In this document: positions 1 through 7,931 of the stretch, in pieces
Position numbering within the stretch: the stretch's first letter is position 1
Layout of the letters: each line of letters begins with the position of its first letter
Assembly: GCA_934162625.1 (NCBI GenBank)
Contig: CAKPJM010000049.1
Location: 1 to 8,032, forward strand
Reading direction: 5' to 3'
Length of the DNA stretch: 8,032 bases
Source: an uncultured Clostridia bacterium
GTDB lineage: Bacteria > Bacillota > Clostridia > TANB77 > CAG-508
Translations under genes and position numbers: made by a program
The notes under the pieces: generated by a model
Told to the model about the DNA's origin: nothing
What the model saw: the letters and a program-made list of their open reading frames with translations, nothing else
The model's database searches: none

Positions 1-296
1 AACCTAATAATGCTTCTGCTATTATTACCCATATTGCAGCATGTGTATATTGTCCTCCATTTTCTCTTACTCCTGGTAAATATGCTTTTATATATCCTGG
101 TTCTAATTTCGTTTTATTAAATGGTGGATCAAGTAATTTTATTATTCCGTTTTCCGTGTCTATTAAGTGATTTTCCAAGCTCTCCATTGATATATATTTC
201 TTGTCATTGTCTGCTGCATTTGATATTACTCCCCAACTTTGTGATATGCTATCTATCCTACATTCTTCATTTTCAATGCTTCCGAAGTGGTTCTCC
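1..296 (-). CDS. Glucan synthase frame segments 5 and 6: GH94 catalytic domain continuing past two closely spaced CGG sites
   Basis: Residues 2487-2584, running off the window. After the CGG at 297 the +1 frame reads four codons, Gly-Glu-Pro-Leu, then meets a second CGG at 284-282. A further +1 shift gives GSIENEECRIDSISQSWGV, matching the family's 'DDGTPLGS...CRIDSIAQSWAV'. It continues through ESLENHLID, IIKLLDPPF, PGYIKAYLPGVRENGGQYTHAAIWVIIAEALL, another hallmark GH94 region (GGQYTHAA). The final complete codon in view is GGT at 4-2. No stop codon is seen, so the gene continues to the left of this window. Two further CGGA occurrences here (at 156 and 149) are out of frame and cause no disruption. 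Confidence 0.9.
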
Positions 297-3200
297 GATT
301 ATCCATATATGCTCTTCTAAACCATCTTCCATCCCAACCAGCCATATTTAATGATTTTTTTATTATATTCATTTTTTCTTTATATTCATTTGCTCTTGAT
401 ATATCATTTCTTTTTTCACATATAGATATAAATTTCCCTAGTATATCATATATAAAAAATCCTAGCCATATGCTCTCTCCTTTTTGTTTGTTTCCTACTG
501 TATTTAATCCATCATTCCAATCTCCTGAACCTATTTTAGGTAATCCGTGTTCACCAAAGTTTAGACTTCTATCTATTGCACGAATACAATGAGAATAAAC
601 ATCTTCTTTTAACTGAGATTCTAGATAAACATCATACCTTTCATCTACTCCATCTGGCAAAAGTTCTCCCATAACGTAAGGCTCTTTTTCGTCTAAAATG
701 CTATAGTCTCCTGTACAATTTATATATTCATAAACAACATAACAAAGCCAAAGCAGGTCATCAGAAAATCTTGTTCTTATTCCTCTATTTGTGTCCTCAT
801 GCCACCAATGTTCTACATCTCCTTCTATAAATTGATGTTTGCAAGCTATTAATATTTGTTTTTTCATAAAATCAATATCTACATATTTTAATCCTATAGT
901 ATCTTGCAGTTGATCTCTAAATCCAATTGCTCCTCCCGACTGATAATAACCGCTTCTTGCCCATAATCTAGATACTATTGTCTGATACTTAGCCCATCCA
1001 TTTATCATTAAATTTAGTGATTCTAATGGAGTATTTACTTGTACCTTATTTATAAGCTCAAACCAAAAGCTTTTTACATTATTTAATTCTTTATTGCAAT
1101 TTGCTACTTTAGAGTATTTATATACTGTATTTTTTGCGTCTAATATTGTGTTTTCTTCTCCAAACTGTAATATAATTTCTTTGTTTTCATAACTTTCTAA
1201 TTCTATTTCTAACTCTATTGCAACACATGAATTATTTCCTAATCCATTTGATTTATCTAATTCTACTTTATCTAGGCTTTCTGGGTTTTTTATATCTCCT
1301 TTTCCAAAAAAGAAATCTTTATTTGCAGTATAAGATTTTACATCTTCATTTGAGGATACAAAACAAACATTATTTTTAAAACTATCTTTATATAAATTCT
1401 TTATTATGATTATATTACTTTCTTTGTTTACTTCTATATAGCTATTTGTTTTTATTTCATCTTCTCCTAGTACAGTTTTCACATAATAAACCAATTTAAG
1501 TTTTCTTTTATTTGGCTCTAAGTTTTTTAATTTCAATACATTTATTTTTACATTGTCTTTTTGTGGAACGAAAATATCTAATTCTTGCATTATATTATTT
1601 TGTATTGACTTAAAATTTACATATCCAAAGCCATATGTTATATAGCTTTCTGGGCTTTCATCATTTAGATTATTGCATAAAGACCATTTTTTTCCTGTTT
1701 CATAGTCTTTTAAATATATTATTTCTGAAGGTATATCCAAAACAGGATTATTATTCCAAGCTGACAGCCTATTTAGTCTACTATTTTTATGCCACGTATA
1801 ACCTCCTAAGTTTTGTGTAACTAATGTTCCAAATGTTTCATTTGCTAAAATCATACTCCACACTGTTGGAAGTTTCTCTCCCTTTTCCAATTTTATTACA
1901 TATTCTAATCCATCCTCTGAAAAGCCTCCATATTCATTGTAATACTCTAATTTAGACATATCTATATTTTGAACTGTTTTTATGTCATTATTAAATACTC
2001 TTTCTGGGCTTGAATCTAAGCCTATATTTTTTAGCTCTTTTATATATTCTTCTTCTAGATCTTTTATTCCGTTCTTCTATATTTCCTAATTTACTATCTA
2101 TAATTACATTTGCTTTAAATTCCAACAAATCTATATCATCTTTTTCTATTTGATTAGAATTTATAACAAATATTCCCCCATACTGATTTTTTAAAAATTC
2201 CATTTGTTTATTTGCTATTGCATTTTCTATTTCATAATTTACATATTGCTCATAAGAATTTTCTTCACTATTAAATATTACTAAATCTATTTTAATATTT
2301 TTACTTCTAAAGAACTCATATGCTTTTAACATATCTTGCACTACATACATATCATTTAAATCCTGAACTTTCACTAAAACTATCGGTAAATCCCCAGATA
2401 TTCCATATCTCCATAATTTACTTTGTGAGTAAATTCTTTTAGGTAATGTATTTAATGTAAGCTTTTTCAATGGATTGTTTAATAATATATATCCTAGCAA
2501 TTTTTGATACTTTTCTATATCTCTTCCTTTTAAGCCTAAATAAATAGTTTCTGCCTCTACTTTTGCTCTAGATAATTCAAAAGTTTTTGTTATTACTTTT
2601 TCATTTTTATATTTTTGTAATAAGCTGCTTACCACATCTTTATTATTTCCTATTGCTATTAATAGATTAAGTATTATTTTTTCTCCTGGTTCAATTTTTA
2701 TTGTTCTTTTCATTGCTAAACATGGATCAGTTACCAAGCCAATATTTTGTGAAAATGGTTTTGACTCTTTTACCATTTCTGGAATAAGATTTTGTTTTTT
2801 TCCATAGAATTTTTCTTTATCTATTTCAAATTCCAAGTCTCCAATTGTTTCATCTTCAGCAAATAAGCATGCTTCTAAATATACGTCTTTTTCATCTGTT
2901 CCTCTTTTTTTTCTTTTTACTAATATTTCATCTTCTTCTAGTTTTTCAAATGTCAAAAATAAATTATTAAAAGCCATATGTGCATAATCTTGTGTAGGTC
3001 TAGATAATACTGGTTCAAAGTAGTTTGTTACTTCAAGAGTTTCTTCATTCATTCCATTATTTTTTATTTCTAATCTTCTTATTTCTACTGGATCATCTGG
3101 TGCAATTATTATTTTTGTTTTTGTTTCTATATTTGCATCTGTTCTAACAAATTCACTTCTTTCTGGAGCAAAGGTTGTTTTATATAAATCTCCTCTATTA

Positions 3201-6200
3201 TTTTCTGATATTGGTGTGTTTGTCCAGATTCTTTTAGTTCTAACATTTTTTATAAAGAATAGTATTCCTTGCTTATAGTCTGCTGTTTCTTTGAATCTAT
3301 TTATTAATATATTATTATACTTGCTAAATCCCTCTCCATTATCTTTTGTGCAAACTGTATATGTTCCATTAGATATTACATTAGTTCTATTTAAATTTGT
3401 TTCTATATTTTTATATGTTTTTTCAATATAATTTTGATAATCTTTAGGTTTTATTTTTTCTATTTTTTCTTTTTTCTCTTTTGTTATAATTGCTTTTTCT
3501 GGCATTCTTTCTTGAAGTAAAATGTCAACAGCTTCTATTTCCGGATTATCCATAAATCTTTTTATTAAAATTTCATTGTTTAATACATTATTAATTGCAA
3601 GTAAACTTAAAGCTTGATGATGTGCCATATATGTTTTTACTACTTCATATTTTTTTCCATATTTTAGCCTAGACATTGTGTAATCTACAGACTCATAGAA
3701 TCCATATTTATCATACATATTTTCTTTCTCTAGTTCTTTTAAATTTGCTATTGCTAATTTTGGAACATAGTTTAAACTTAAAAACACAGAATATGGAGAC
3801 ACAACCATATCATCATTAAGTCCTCTTTTTAATCCAAGCCAAGGAACACCAAAAGATTTATATTGATAATTATTATTTAAATCTTTTAAATTATATGCTG
3901 CTTCTGAAATTCCCCAAGGTATTTCAAGTTTTTTTGCATATTCTATTTGACTCATTATTAGAAATCTACAAGATTCATCTAACAAACTTTCTTCATATTT
4001 TTTTATATTTATGTTTGGCATTAAATATTCAAATGCTGTACCTGACCAAGAAATTAGTCCCTTATATTTTTTCAAGCTTGTAAGTGTTCTACTTAACGCT
4101 CCCCAATGTTTAGGTGTAACGTCTTTTTTTGCTATTGCAACAAGACTAGCTTGTCTTGCTTCTGATGCAAGTAAATCATAATACGAATTAGTTAATTTAT
4201 TCTGTTCTACATCATATCACATTGAAAATAAACGTTTTTTTGAATCATACAATATAGAGAAATCTGTTTGTTCTATTATGCTATCTATTGTAGAAATCAT
4301 CTGAGGAATTTTCTCTGTGTATTCGGTATTGCTATTATCAATATCAAATACATCTTTTTCAGCATTTATTAAAAACTGTTTTACAGTATATAAATATCCT
4401 ATAAAATTACCATTATCAACTGTAGAAATATATCTTGGGATTAGTGGTTCTAAAGTATTTGTATTATACCAGTTATACAAGTGTCCATTCCATTTTTGAA
4501 GCTTGCCTATGGTTTCAAACATTTTATACAATAAATCTAGTGCTTCTTCTAGTTCTATATACTTCAAATCATAAGCTGAAATTATAGCTAACATTCCAAG
4601 CCCAATATTTGTTGTTGATGTTCTTCCGTGCAATTTTCTTTGCTCGTCCTTCTTGATAATTATCTGGTGGTAAATAATTATTTTCTTTATTTATATTATC
4701 TTTGAAATATTGCCATGTTCTTTTTCCTATTTCTAAAAGATATTCTTTGTCTTCTTTAGATATTTTTTCTATTGCTGAACTCTTTCTAATATTCTTACTT
4801 ATTCTCCATGCCAAGGCTGGTCCTATTATCAACATTATTCCAATTAATATTTCCAGTAATTGTTTTGAAAATACTCCTAATAAAGAAAATGAAACTCCAA
4901 TTAAAACATTTATCCACATAAATTTATAGTATGAAATCAAATCTGTTTTGGCTTGTTTTTCCGCTTCCTCTGCAGTTAACCATTCTAACAAATGTTTCTT
5001 ACTTATTTTCATTCTATATGTTGTTTTTACAATTGAGTTTAAAGTAATATATGCCTTATGTGGTAAAAAGCATATATCAAGTATTGTTCTAACAATACTT
5101 GCTTTTATAGCATTAATTCTAGATATAAAGTTTTTACGCGCATATATGAATCTTGTATCTTTTCCTTTTTTAAAAATAATATAATTTAAGATATCTAATA
5201 TTGTAGGAATGCTATATGCAACCAAAGCAATTATAGCTATATTTTTTATAATTGAAGTATTTTTTAATATTAAACAATATATTAAACTTATAATTACAAA
5301 AATAGGAACTAGACTTCTTCTCAAATTATCAAATATTTTAAACTTAGATAATGCTCCTAATGGATTTAATTTTAATGTTTTGTTTTTAGTTATTATTCTA
5401 TTTTTTAGCCATCTGCTTATTTGGAAATCTCCTCTTATCCATCTGCTTTGTCTTAAGCAATAAGTATTGTATTTGCTTGGATAATCATCTAATAACAAAA
5501 TGTCTGTTGCAAGCCCACATCTTAAATAGTTTCCTTCCAGCAGGTCATGGCTTAATACTATATTTTCTGGTATTTCGTTGCACAATACCTTATGAAATAT
5601 TTTTACATCATATATTCCTTTTCCTGTAAAAATACCTTCGTCAAAATTATCTTGATATATATCAGATATTGCATTTGTATATGAATCTGTTCCTCCGAGC
5701 TCCTGCATATATTTTTGTAAATAAACTCTTTCTACTTGCTTCTAAATTTATTCCTATTCTAGGTTGAATTAAGCCATGTCCTTCTATTACTGCATCATTT
5801 TCTTTGTTTAATACTGGTGTGTTAAGAATATGTGCCATTGTTCCTATTAATTCAAATGCAGTTTCTAAGACTAAATTTGTATCTGAATCTAAAGTTATTA
5901 CATATTTAATATTTAAATTTTCATTTTGATCTTTTGAATCGCCTTCAGCATTATTATTTAGAAGTGTATTTACTTTAAATTTGTTTATTCCATCTACTAA
6001 GAACTCATTAAATTGGCATAATAGACCTCTTTTTCGTTCCCATCCCAAATAACATTCTTCTTTTTCATTCCATACTCTCTCTCTGTATAGAAAATAAAAT
6101 TTAGGTTGTTCATCGATTTCATTTTTATATTTATCATTTAATTTTTTTATTTCCTCTAATCCAGTCTTTATAATTTCATCATCAATTTTTTCTTTCTTAT

Positions 6201-7758
6201 TCTTTGATGAAGTACAATCTCCAAGTAATGCAAAATATAGGTTTTCGCTTTTATTTGCTAGATAATATACCTCTAATTTTTTTATTAATTCTATTACCTT
6301 TTCTTTTGAATTTATTATTGTAGGTATTACAACAAATGTTGAGTATTCTTTTGGTATTCCTTTAGTAAAGTCTAGTTTAGGAAGAGCTTTAGGTTTTACA
6401 GACTTATTCAAAATATAATTTATTACTTGAATAACTATTTCTGATATTGGAATATACAGAAAAATGCTTGCTAAAATTGATATTAGTAAGCTTTTAGATC
6501 TAAAATATAAATATGCTCCATTTATTATTGTAAATATAGTTGTGAGTGTATAAATTGCTAGTATATATATATTAGATTTTGTTTTGTATGAAATTTCTTT
6601 CTTTCCTTTAAAGCCTATTGCATTTAATAGTTCTTGTTTCCCTTCTAATATTAAATAATATCCTATATGTGATTTTTTACTATTTTTCTCTTTATATTTA
6701 CTAGCTACTTCAACTACTTTATTTGCTATATATATTTCAGATATTTTTGTTTTTTCAGAGATTTCCTTTATTGCATTTCTATAACTATCTTTTGTTTTAT
6801 AATCCATTTTACTATATACATTTGCTGGATCTTTTTTCAATATTTCCTCTATTCCATTAATCTCTTCAAATAAACTTAAAAAATTTACTCTCAAAATTTC
6901 TTTTAAGCTTAATATACTATTCCCTATATAGACTTTAGAAATTGCAATATCATAGTGTTCCTTTTTTATAACATCAGCTATAGTCATTCCCATTTTATTT
7001 ACTTGTTCTTCTAGAATTTCCAAGTATGGCAATCCTTGTTTTCCATACTTTTTAAGTTTATATGACATATATTCAATAAATGGATACTTCATTTCCCTAT
7101 TACTTAATTTTATTCTTTCATCTTTTTTTATAGCTTTATATGTTTGGTTTTTTATCTCCTTTTTTTCTACTAATCTTTCTATTATGCTTTCTACTTTATA
7201 TTTCTGGATTTGCGAAGAATATATCTTTTCACATACACTTCTTATATTTTCTATTATTGCTATTTCTAAGAATATCCATAGGTTCCAGATTTCTTTCATA
7301 TTTAGTAGCTTTCTTTTTTGATATGAAGAAATAGTAAGCTCTAGAATGTCATCATTTATTTTATTATCTGTGTATGCAACGATTTCAGATGCTAATACAT
7401 AAATTCTAGCATATCCTTTATATTCTCCAGTAGATATTCCTGGAAACTCTTTATATTTCTTTATATTCATTTCTAGACAAACCGTTTTGTATGTTTCTTC
7501 TATTATATAAAAATTGTCTAAAAGCCATTCCCCTGCCGGATGAATTTCCACTCCATTTTTTATACTCTCATTTAGTAACTCATAAGTTTTTTCTATAAAC
7601 TTAAAGTTATCCTTAAGCCTTGGTACGGGATAAGTATTTTTTTTACTCTGCCCTTTTACATCATAATTTATTGCAATTTTCTCCATATAATTCTGCAATT
7701 GATAATTATCTAATATTGTTCCTTTAATGTTTAAATATTTATAATTTTTTGTATTCAA
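1..7758 (-). CDS. Cyclic beta-1,2-glucan synthase (GT84-GH94), 3' end outside window, read through five +1 shifts
   Basis: This giant inner-membrane enzyme polymerises UDP-glucose into beta-1,2-glucan, cyclises it and trims chain length (known roles of the ChvB/NdvB family). The pieces lie in family order on one strand with no gaps: N-terminal domain, first membrane pair (residues about 396-417 and 424-447), GT84 catalytic core (about 465-780, DSD at 624-626, QSRW at 770-773), further membrane segments (about 816-832, 837-861, 944-963, 967-984), a glucoamylase-like domain (about 1028-1400), then GH94 modules with DWNDG at 2412-2416. Composite numbering gives 2584 visible residues; family members are around 2800-2900, so the C-terminus is cut by the window edge. 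Continuity needs five +1 shifts, each at CGG-A, and passage through one TGA. The start is TTG at 7758, chosen for its strong ribosome binding site and because the family's N-terminal block follows at once. Either the organism decodes CGG abnormally or this is a damaged copy; I favour the former. Family assignment is near certain; functionality is less so. Confidence 0.93.
282..284 (-). other. CGG +1 shift site 5
   Basis: In the frame reached after site 4 the sequence is CCA CTT CGG AAG. Skipping the C gives CCA CTT GGA AGC ATT GAA (PLGSIE), again the family motif. It lies 13 bases after site 4, and recovered residue 2491 is the conserved glycine of 'PLGS'. Confidence 0.88.
295..297 (-). other. 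CGG +1 shift site 4
   Basis: In frame the sequence is ATG GAT AAT CGG AGA ACC. Skipping the C gives GAT AAT GGA GAA CCA CTT (DNGEPL), matching the family's 'DDGxPLGS' loop in the GH94 barrel. The recovered residue 2487 is a conserved glycine. Confidence 0.88.
298..2070 (-). CDS. Glucan synthase frame segment 4: second GH94 N-terminal module and most of the GH94 catalytic domain
   Basis: Residues 1896-2486 of the composite. It reads GIKDLEEEY, KELKNIG and SPERVF before the ATG at 1959 that a gene caller would choose, so the real coding sequence begins at the shift point. YGGFSEDGLEYVI, LPTVWSMILAN and GTLVTQNLGGYTWHKNS are the classic GH94 N-terminal beta-sandwich block. The (alpha/alpha)6 catalytic barrel shows SGYYQSGGAIGFRDQLQD (GFRDQ 2278-2282), GDVEHWWHE (2313-2320) and KIGSGDWNDGLN, where the first Asp of DWNDG (2412) corresponds to the general acid of GH94 phosphorylases. 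In cyclic glucan synthases this domain shortens chains by phosphorolysis. GWDGRWFRRAYMDN leads up to CGG at 297-295; read straight on, the frame gives non-family residues and stops at 253. Confidence 0.92.
2069..2071 (-). other. CGG +1 shift site 3
   Basis: In frame the sequence is GAA GAA CGG AAT AAA. Skipping the C gives GAA GAA GGA ATA AAA GAT, leading into a coherent, stop-free reading that joins the GH94 N-terminal module. The site lies in a poorly conserved linker, so the exact shift base is fixed less by homology: the old frame stops at 1991, and the new frame is open only downstream of a stop at 2079-2077, which brackets the shift near 2079-1991. Confidence 0.78.
2072..4216 (-). CDS. 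Glucan synthase frame segment 3b: glucoamylase-like domain and first GH94-type module
   Basis: Residues 1181-1895 of the composite, same frame as 3a. Conserved blocks in order: NSYYDLLASEARQASL (directly after the TGA), ISWSGTAFEYLMPN (1235-1248), PWGISEAAYN (1280-1289), SVFLSLNY, and MAHHQALSLLA (1377-1387), together defining the glucoamylase-like domain. DILLQERMP closes it. A carbohydrate-binding/GH94 N-terminal-like beta module begins near 1465 (YTVCTKDNGEGFSKY) with VEIRRLEIKNNG and YFEPVLSRPTQDYAH. Later, LWRYGISGDLPIVLV is a family block with a helical/Rossmann-like stretch after it. Conventional callers would start this piece at a TTG at 4075, but that TTG is an internal leucine and the homology extends upstream to the TGA. 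Without a shift at CGG 2071-2069 the frame degenerates into a lysine/arginine-rich tail and stops at 1991. Confidence 0.9.
4217..4219 (-). other. In-frame TGA at a glycine position
   Basis: The codons are TTT TCA ATG TGA TAT GAT GTA, translated FSM-stop-YDV. Homologs typically read 'FSIGYN/D' here, so residue 1180 should be glycine; GGA to TGA is one base change. The frame is the same before and after, and a +1 shift here would soon meet a TAG, so the CGG mechanism does not apply. It is the only in-frame stop triplet in the composite reading. Options are nonsense mutation, base-call error, readthrough, or a rare UGA reassignment. Confidence 0.85.
4220..4627 (-). CDS. Glucan synthase frame segment 3a: start of glucoamylase-like (GH189-type) domain, up to the in-frame TGA
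   Basis: Residues 1044-1179 of the composite. RTSTTNIGLGMLAIISAYDL is the family's 'RTSPTNIGL' block; WNGHLYNWYNT and PRYISTVDNGNFIGYL are also typical of the helical toroid that follows the transferase in cyclic glucan synthases. In this family that domain has been assigned the transglycosylation/cyclisation role (GH189, from memory). The piece ends at LFSM, immediately before a TGA at 4219-4217 where homologs continue with Gly-Tyr. The frame does not change across the TGA, and the next codons (YDVEQNKLTNSYYDLLASEA) are again family sequence, so this is a nonsense codon and not a shift. Conventional calling would give a 138-residue orphan starting at a TTG (4633). Confidence 0.88.
4626..4628 (-). 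other. CGG +1 shift site 2
   Basis: In frame the sequence is ATT GCA CGG AAG AAC. Skipping the C gives ATT GCA GGA AGA ACA TCA, restoring the RTSTTNIGL block. Homologs I recall have a variable residue (for example His) where glycine 1044 would be read, so glycine is plausible but not diagnostic here. Confidence 0.85.
4629..5696 (-). CDS. Glucan synthase frame segment 2: rest of GT84 core and C-terminal membrane helices
   Basis: Residues 688-1043 of the composite. It opens with GGTDSYTNAISDIYQD, the family block after the conserved 'AGxGG' turn, then FTGKGIYDV, SHDLLEG (SHD at 736-738, probable catalytic-base region) and RQSRWIRGDFQ (769-779, the QxxRW-type acceptor/product motif). Hydrophobic segments at about 816-832, 837-861, 944-963 and 967-984 are consistent with membrane helices forming the glucan export path. 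LPPDNYQE at 1029-1036 marks entry into the glucoamylase-like domain. R874 (YARKNF) uses CGT and R1038 uses CGA, so these arginine codons are normal. There is no credible start of its own: the nearest ATG (5708) lies in the wrong-frame overlap with segment 1 and has no ribosome binding site I can see. Without a shift at CGG 4628-4626 the frame stops at 4569. Confidence 0.92.
5695..5697 (-). other. CGG +1 shift site 1
   Basis: In frame the sequence is GCA GGA GCT CGG AGG. Dropping the C gives GCA GGA GCT GGA GGA ACA GAT (AGAGGTD), the conserved 'AGxGGxD' turn of the GT84 core. One extra base relative to the family frame, located at or next to CGG. The recovered residue (688) is a family-conserved glycine. 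Confidence 0.88.
5698..7758 (-). CDS. Glucan synthase frame segment 1: N-terminal domain, two membrane helices, start of GT84 core
   Basis: Residues 1-687 of the composite. The block around 41-82 (PVPRLKDNF, then HPAGEWLLDNF at 73-83) matches the family's conserved N-terminal region preceding the transferase. Two hydrophobic helices follow at about 396-417 and 424-447. The GT-A type transferase begins near 473 (STFVVIPTI), with LLGDC at 511-515, WERKRG at 573-578 and the nucleotide-sugar/metal-binding DSD at 624-626 inside YVITLDSDT. R575 in WERKRG is encoded by CGA, showing CGA is read as arginine here. Read without a shift, the frame continues into a short nonsense tail and stops at 5662; the family sequence instead continues in the +1 frame after CGG at 5697-5695. 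A conventional gene caller would report 5662-7758 as a 698-residue protein that ends inside its catalytic domain. Confidence 0.92.
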
Positions 7759-7764
7759 ATCTTT

Positions 7765-7774
7765 TCACCCTCTT
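7765..7774 (-). promoter_or_regulatory. Ribosome binding site of the glucan synthase
   Basis: AAGAGGGTGA is close to the consensus AAGGAGGTGA and lies six bases upstream of the TTG at 7758-7756. There is no better-placed ATG nearby, so this site decides the unusual TTG start. Confidence 0.8.
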
Positions 7775-7799
7775 AAAATATGTAATTTATACATATTTT
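7775..7799 (-). promoter_or_regulatory. Perfect inverted repeat overlapping a possible -10 box
   Basis: Ten-base arms AAAATATGTA and TACATATTTT flank a five-base centre and end exactly where the Shine-Dalgarno begins. On the minus strand the left arm and centre contain TATAAA (7791-7786), a possible -10 box; 17 bases upstream the best -35 is only TTTCTA (7814-7809), which is weak. The arrangement would suit a repressor operator over the promoter, or an RNA hairpin next to the ribosome binding site. The palindrome is seen directly; the regulatory role is inference, and AT-rich DNA produces such repeats readily. Confidence 0.4.
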
Positions 7800-7819
7800 T
7801 GCCAGGTATAGAAATTTTT

Positions 7820-7851
7820 ATTCAATTTTTATTTTTCGAAAAAATTCAATT
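7820..7851. repeat. AT-rich palindrome flanked by a short direct repeat
   Basis: TTTTTCGAAAAA (7832-7843) is its own reverse complement and is flanked by two copies of ATTCAATT (7820-7827 and 7844-7851). It lies between the GC-rich repeat and the putative promoter. It could be an additional protein-binding site, but in DNA this AT-rich it may be chance. Confidence 0.3.
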
Positions 7852-7874
7852 AGGATTTTTTTCAGATATTTTTT

Positions 7875-7900
7875 CGGGCAGACACAGGGCCTGCCCCTAC
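7875..7900. repeat. GC-rich palindromic intergenic repeat
   Basis: A sharply GC-rich island in AT-rich spacer. GGGCAG (7876-7881) pairs with CTGCCC (7891-7896) around a nine-base loop, with a CCTAC tail; the minus-strand form begins GTAGGGGCAGG. It resembles small dispersed palindromic repeats I recall from many Clostridia-like genomes with variable loops and a GTAGGGGC edge. There is no adjacent T-run, so it is not an obvious terminator. No function is known to me. Confidence 0.5.
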
Positions 7901-7931
7901 ATTTTAGCAAAGAGAAAAAGGTTAAAAATGC

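Noticed and set aside
121..592. Plus-strand open reading frames at 121-351 and 287-592
   Set aside because: They lie antisense to the conserved GH94 coding sequence, are low-complexity hydrophobic readings of AT-rich DNA, and have no ribosome binding site.
4217..4219. Gracilibacteria/Absconditabacteria code (UGA = Gly) as the general code of this organism
   Set aside because: Only one in-frame TGA exists in about 2580 codons, glycine is otherwise encoded by GGN (GGA where I spelled the codons out), and CGA is read as arginine at conserved sites. The window does not look like those lineages.
2072..4627. A +1 shift at the TGA
   Set aside because: The frame is identical on both sides, and a +1 shift there would quickly meet a TAG codon.
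282..5697. Explaining the frame breaks as ordinary long-read indel errors
   Set aside because: Such errors favour homopolymer runs. The many long A/T runs in this gene are intact, while all five breaks fall at in-frame CGG codons. Raw data are still needed to exclude it fully.
4569..5708. Treating the frame pieces as separate genes of an operon of split enzymes
   Set aside because: The junctions fall inside conserved motifs and domains, pieces overlap in wrong-frame tails, and internal starts lack ribosome binding sites that I can see.
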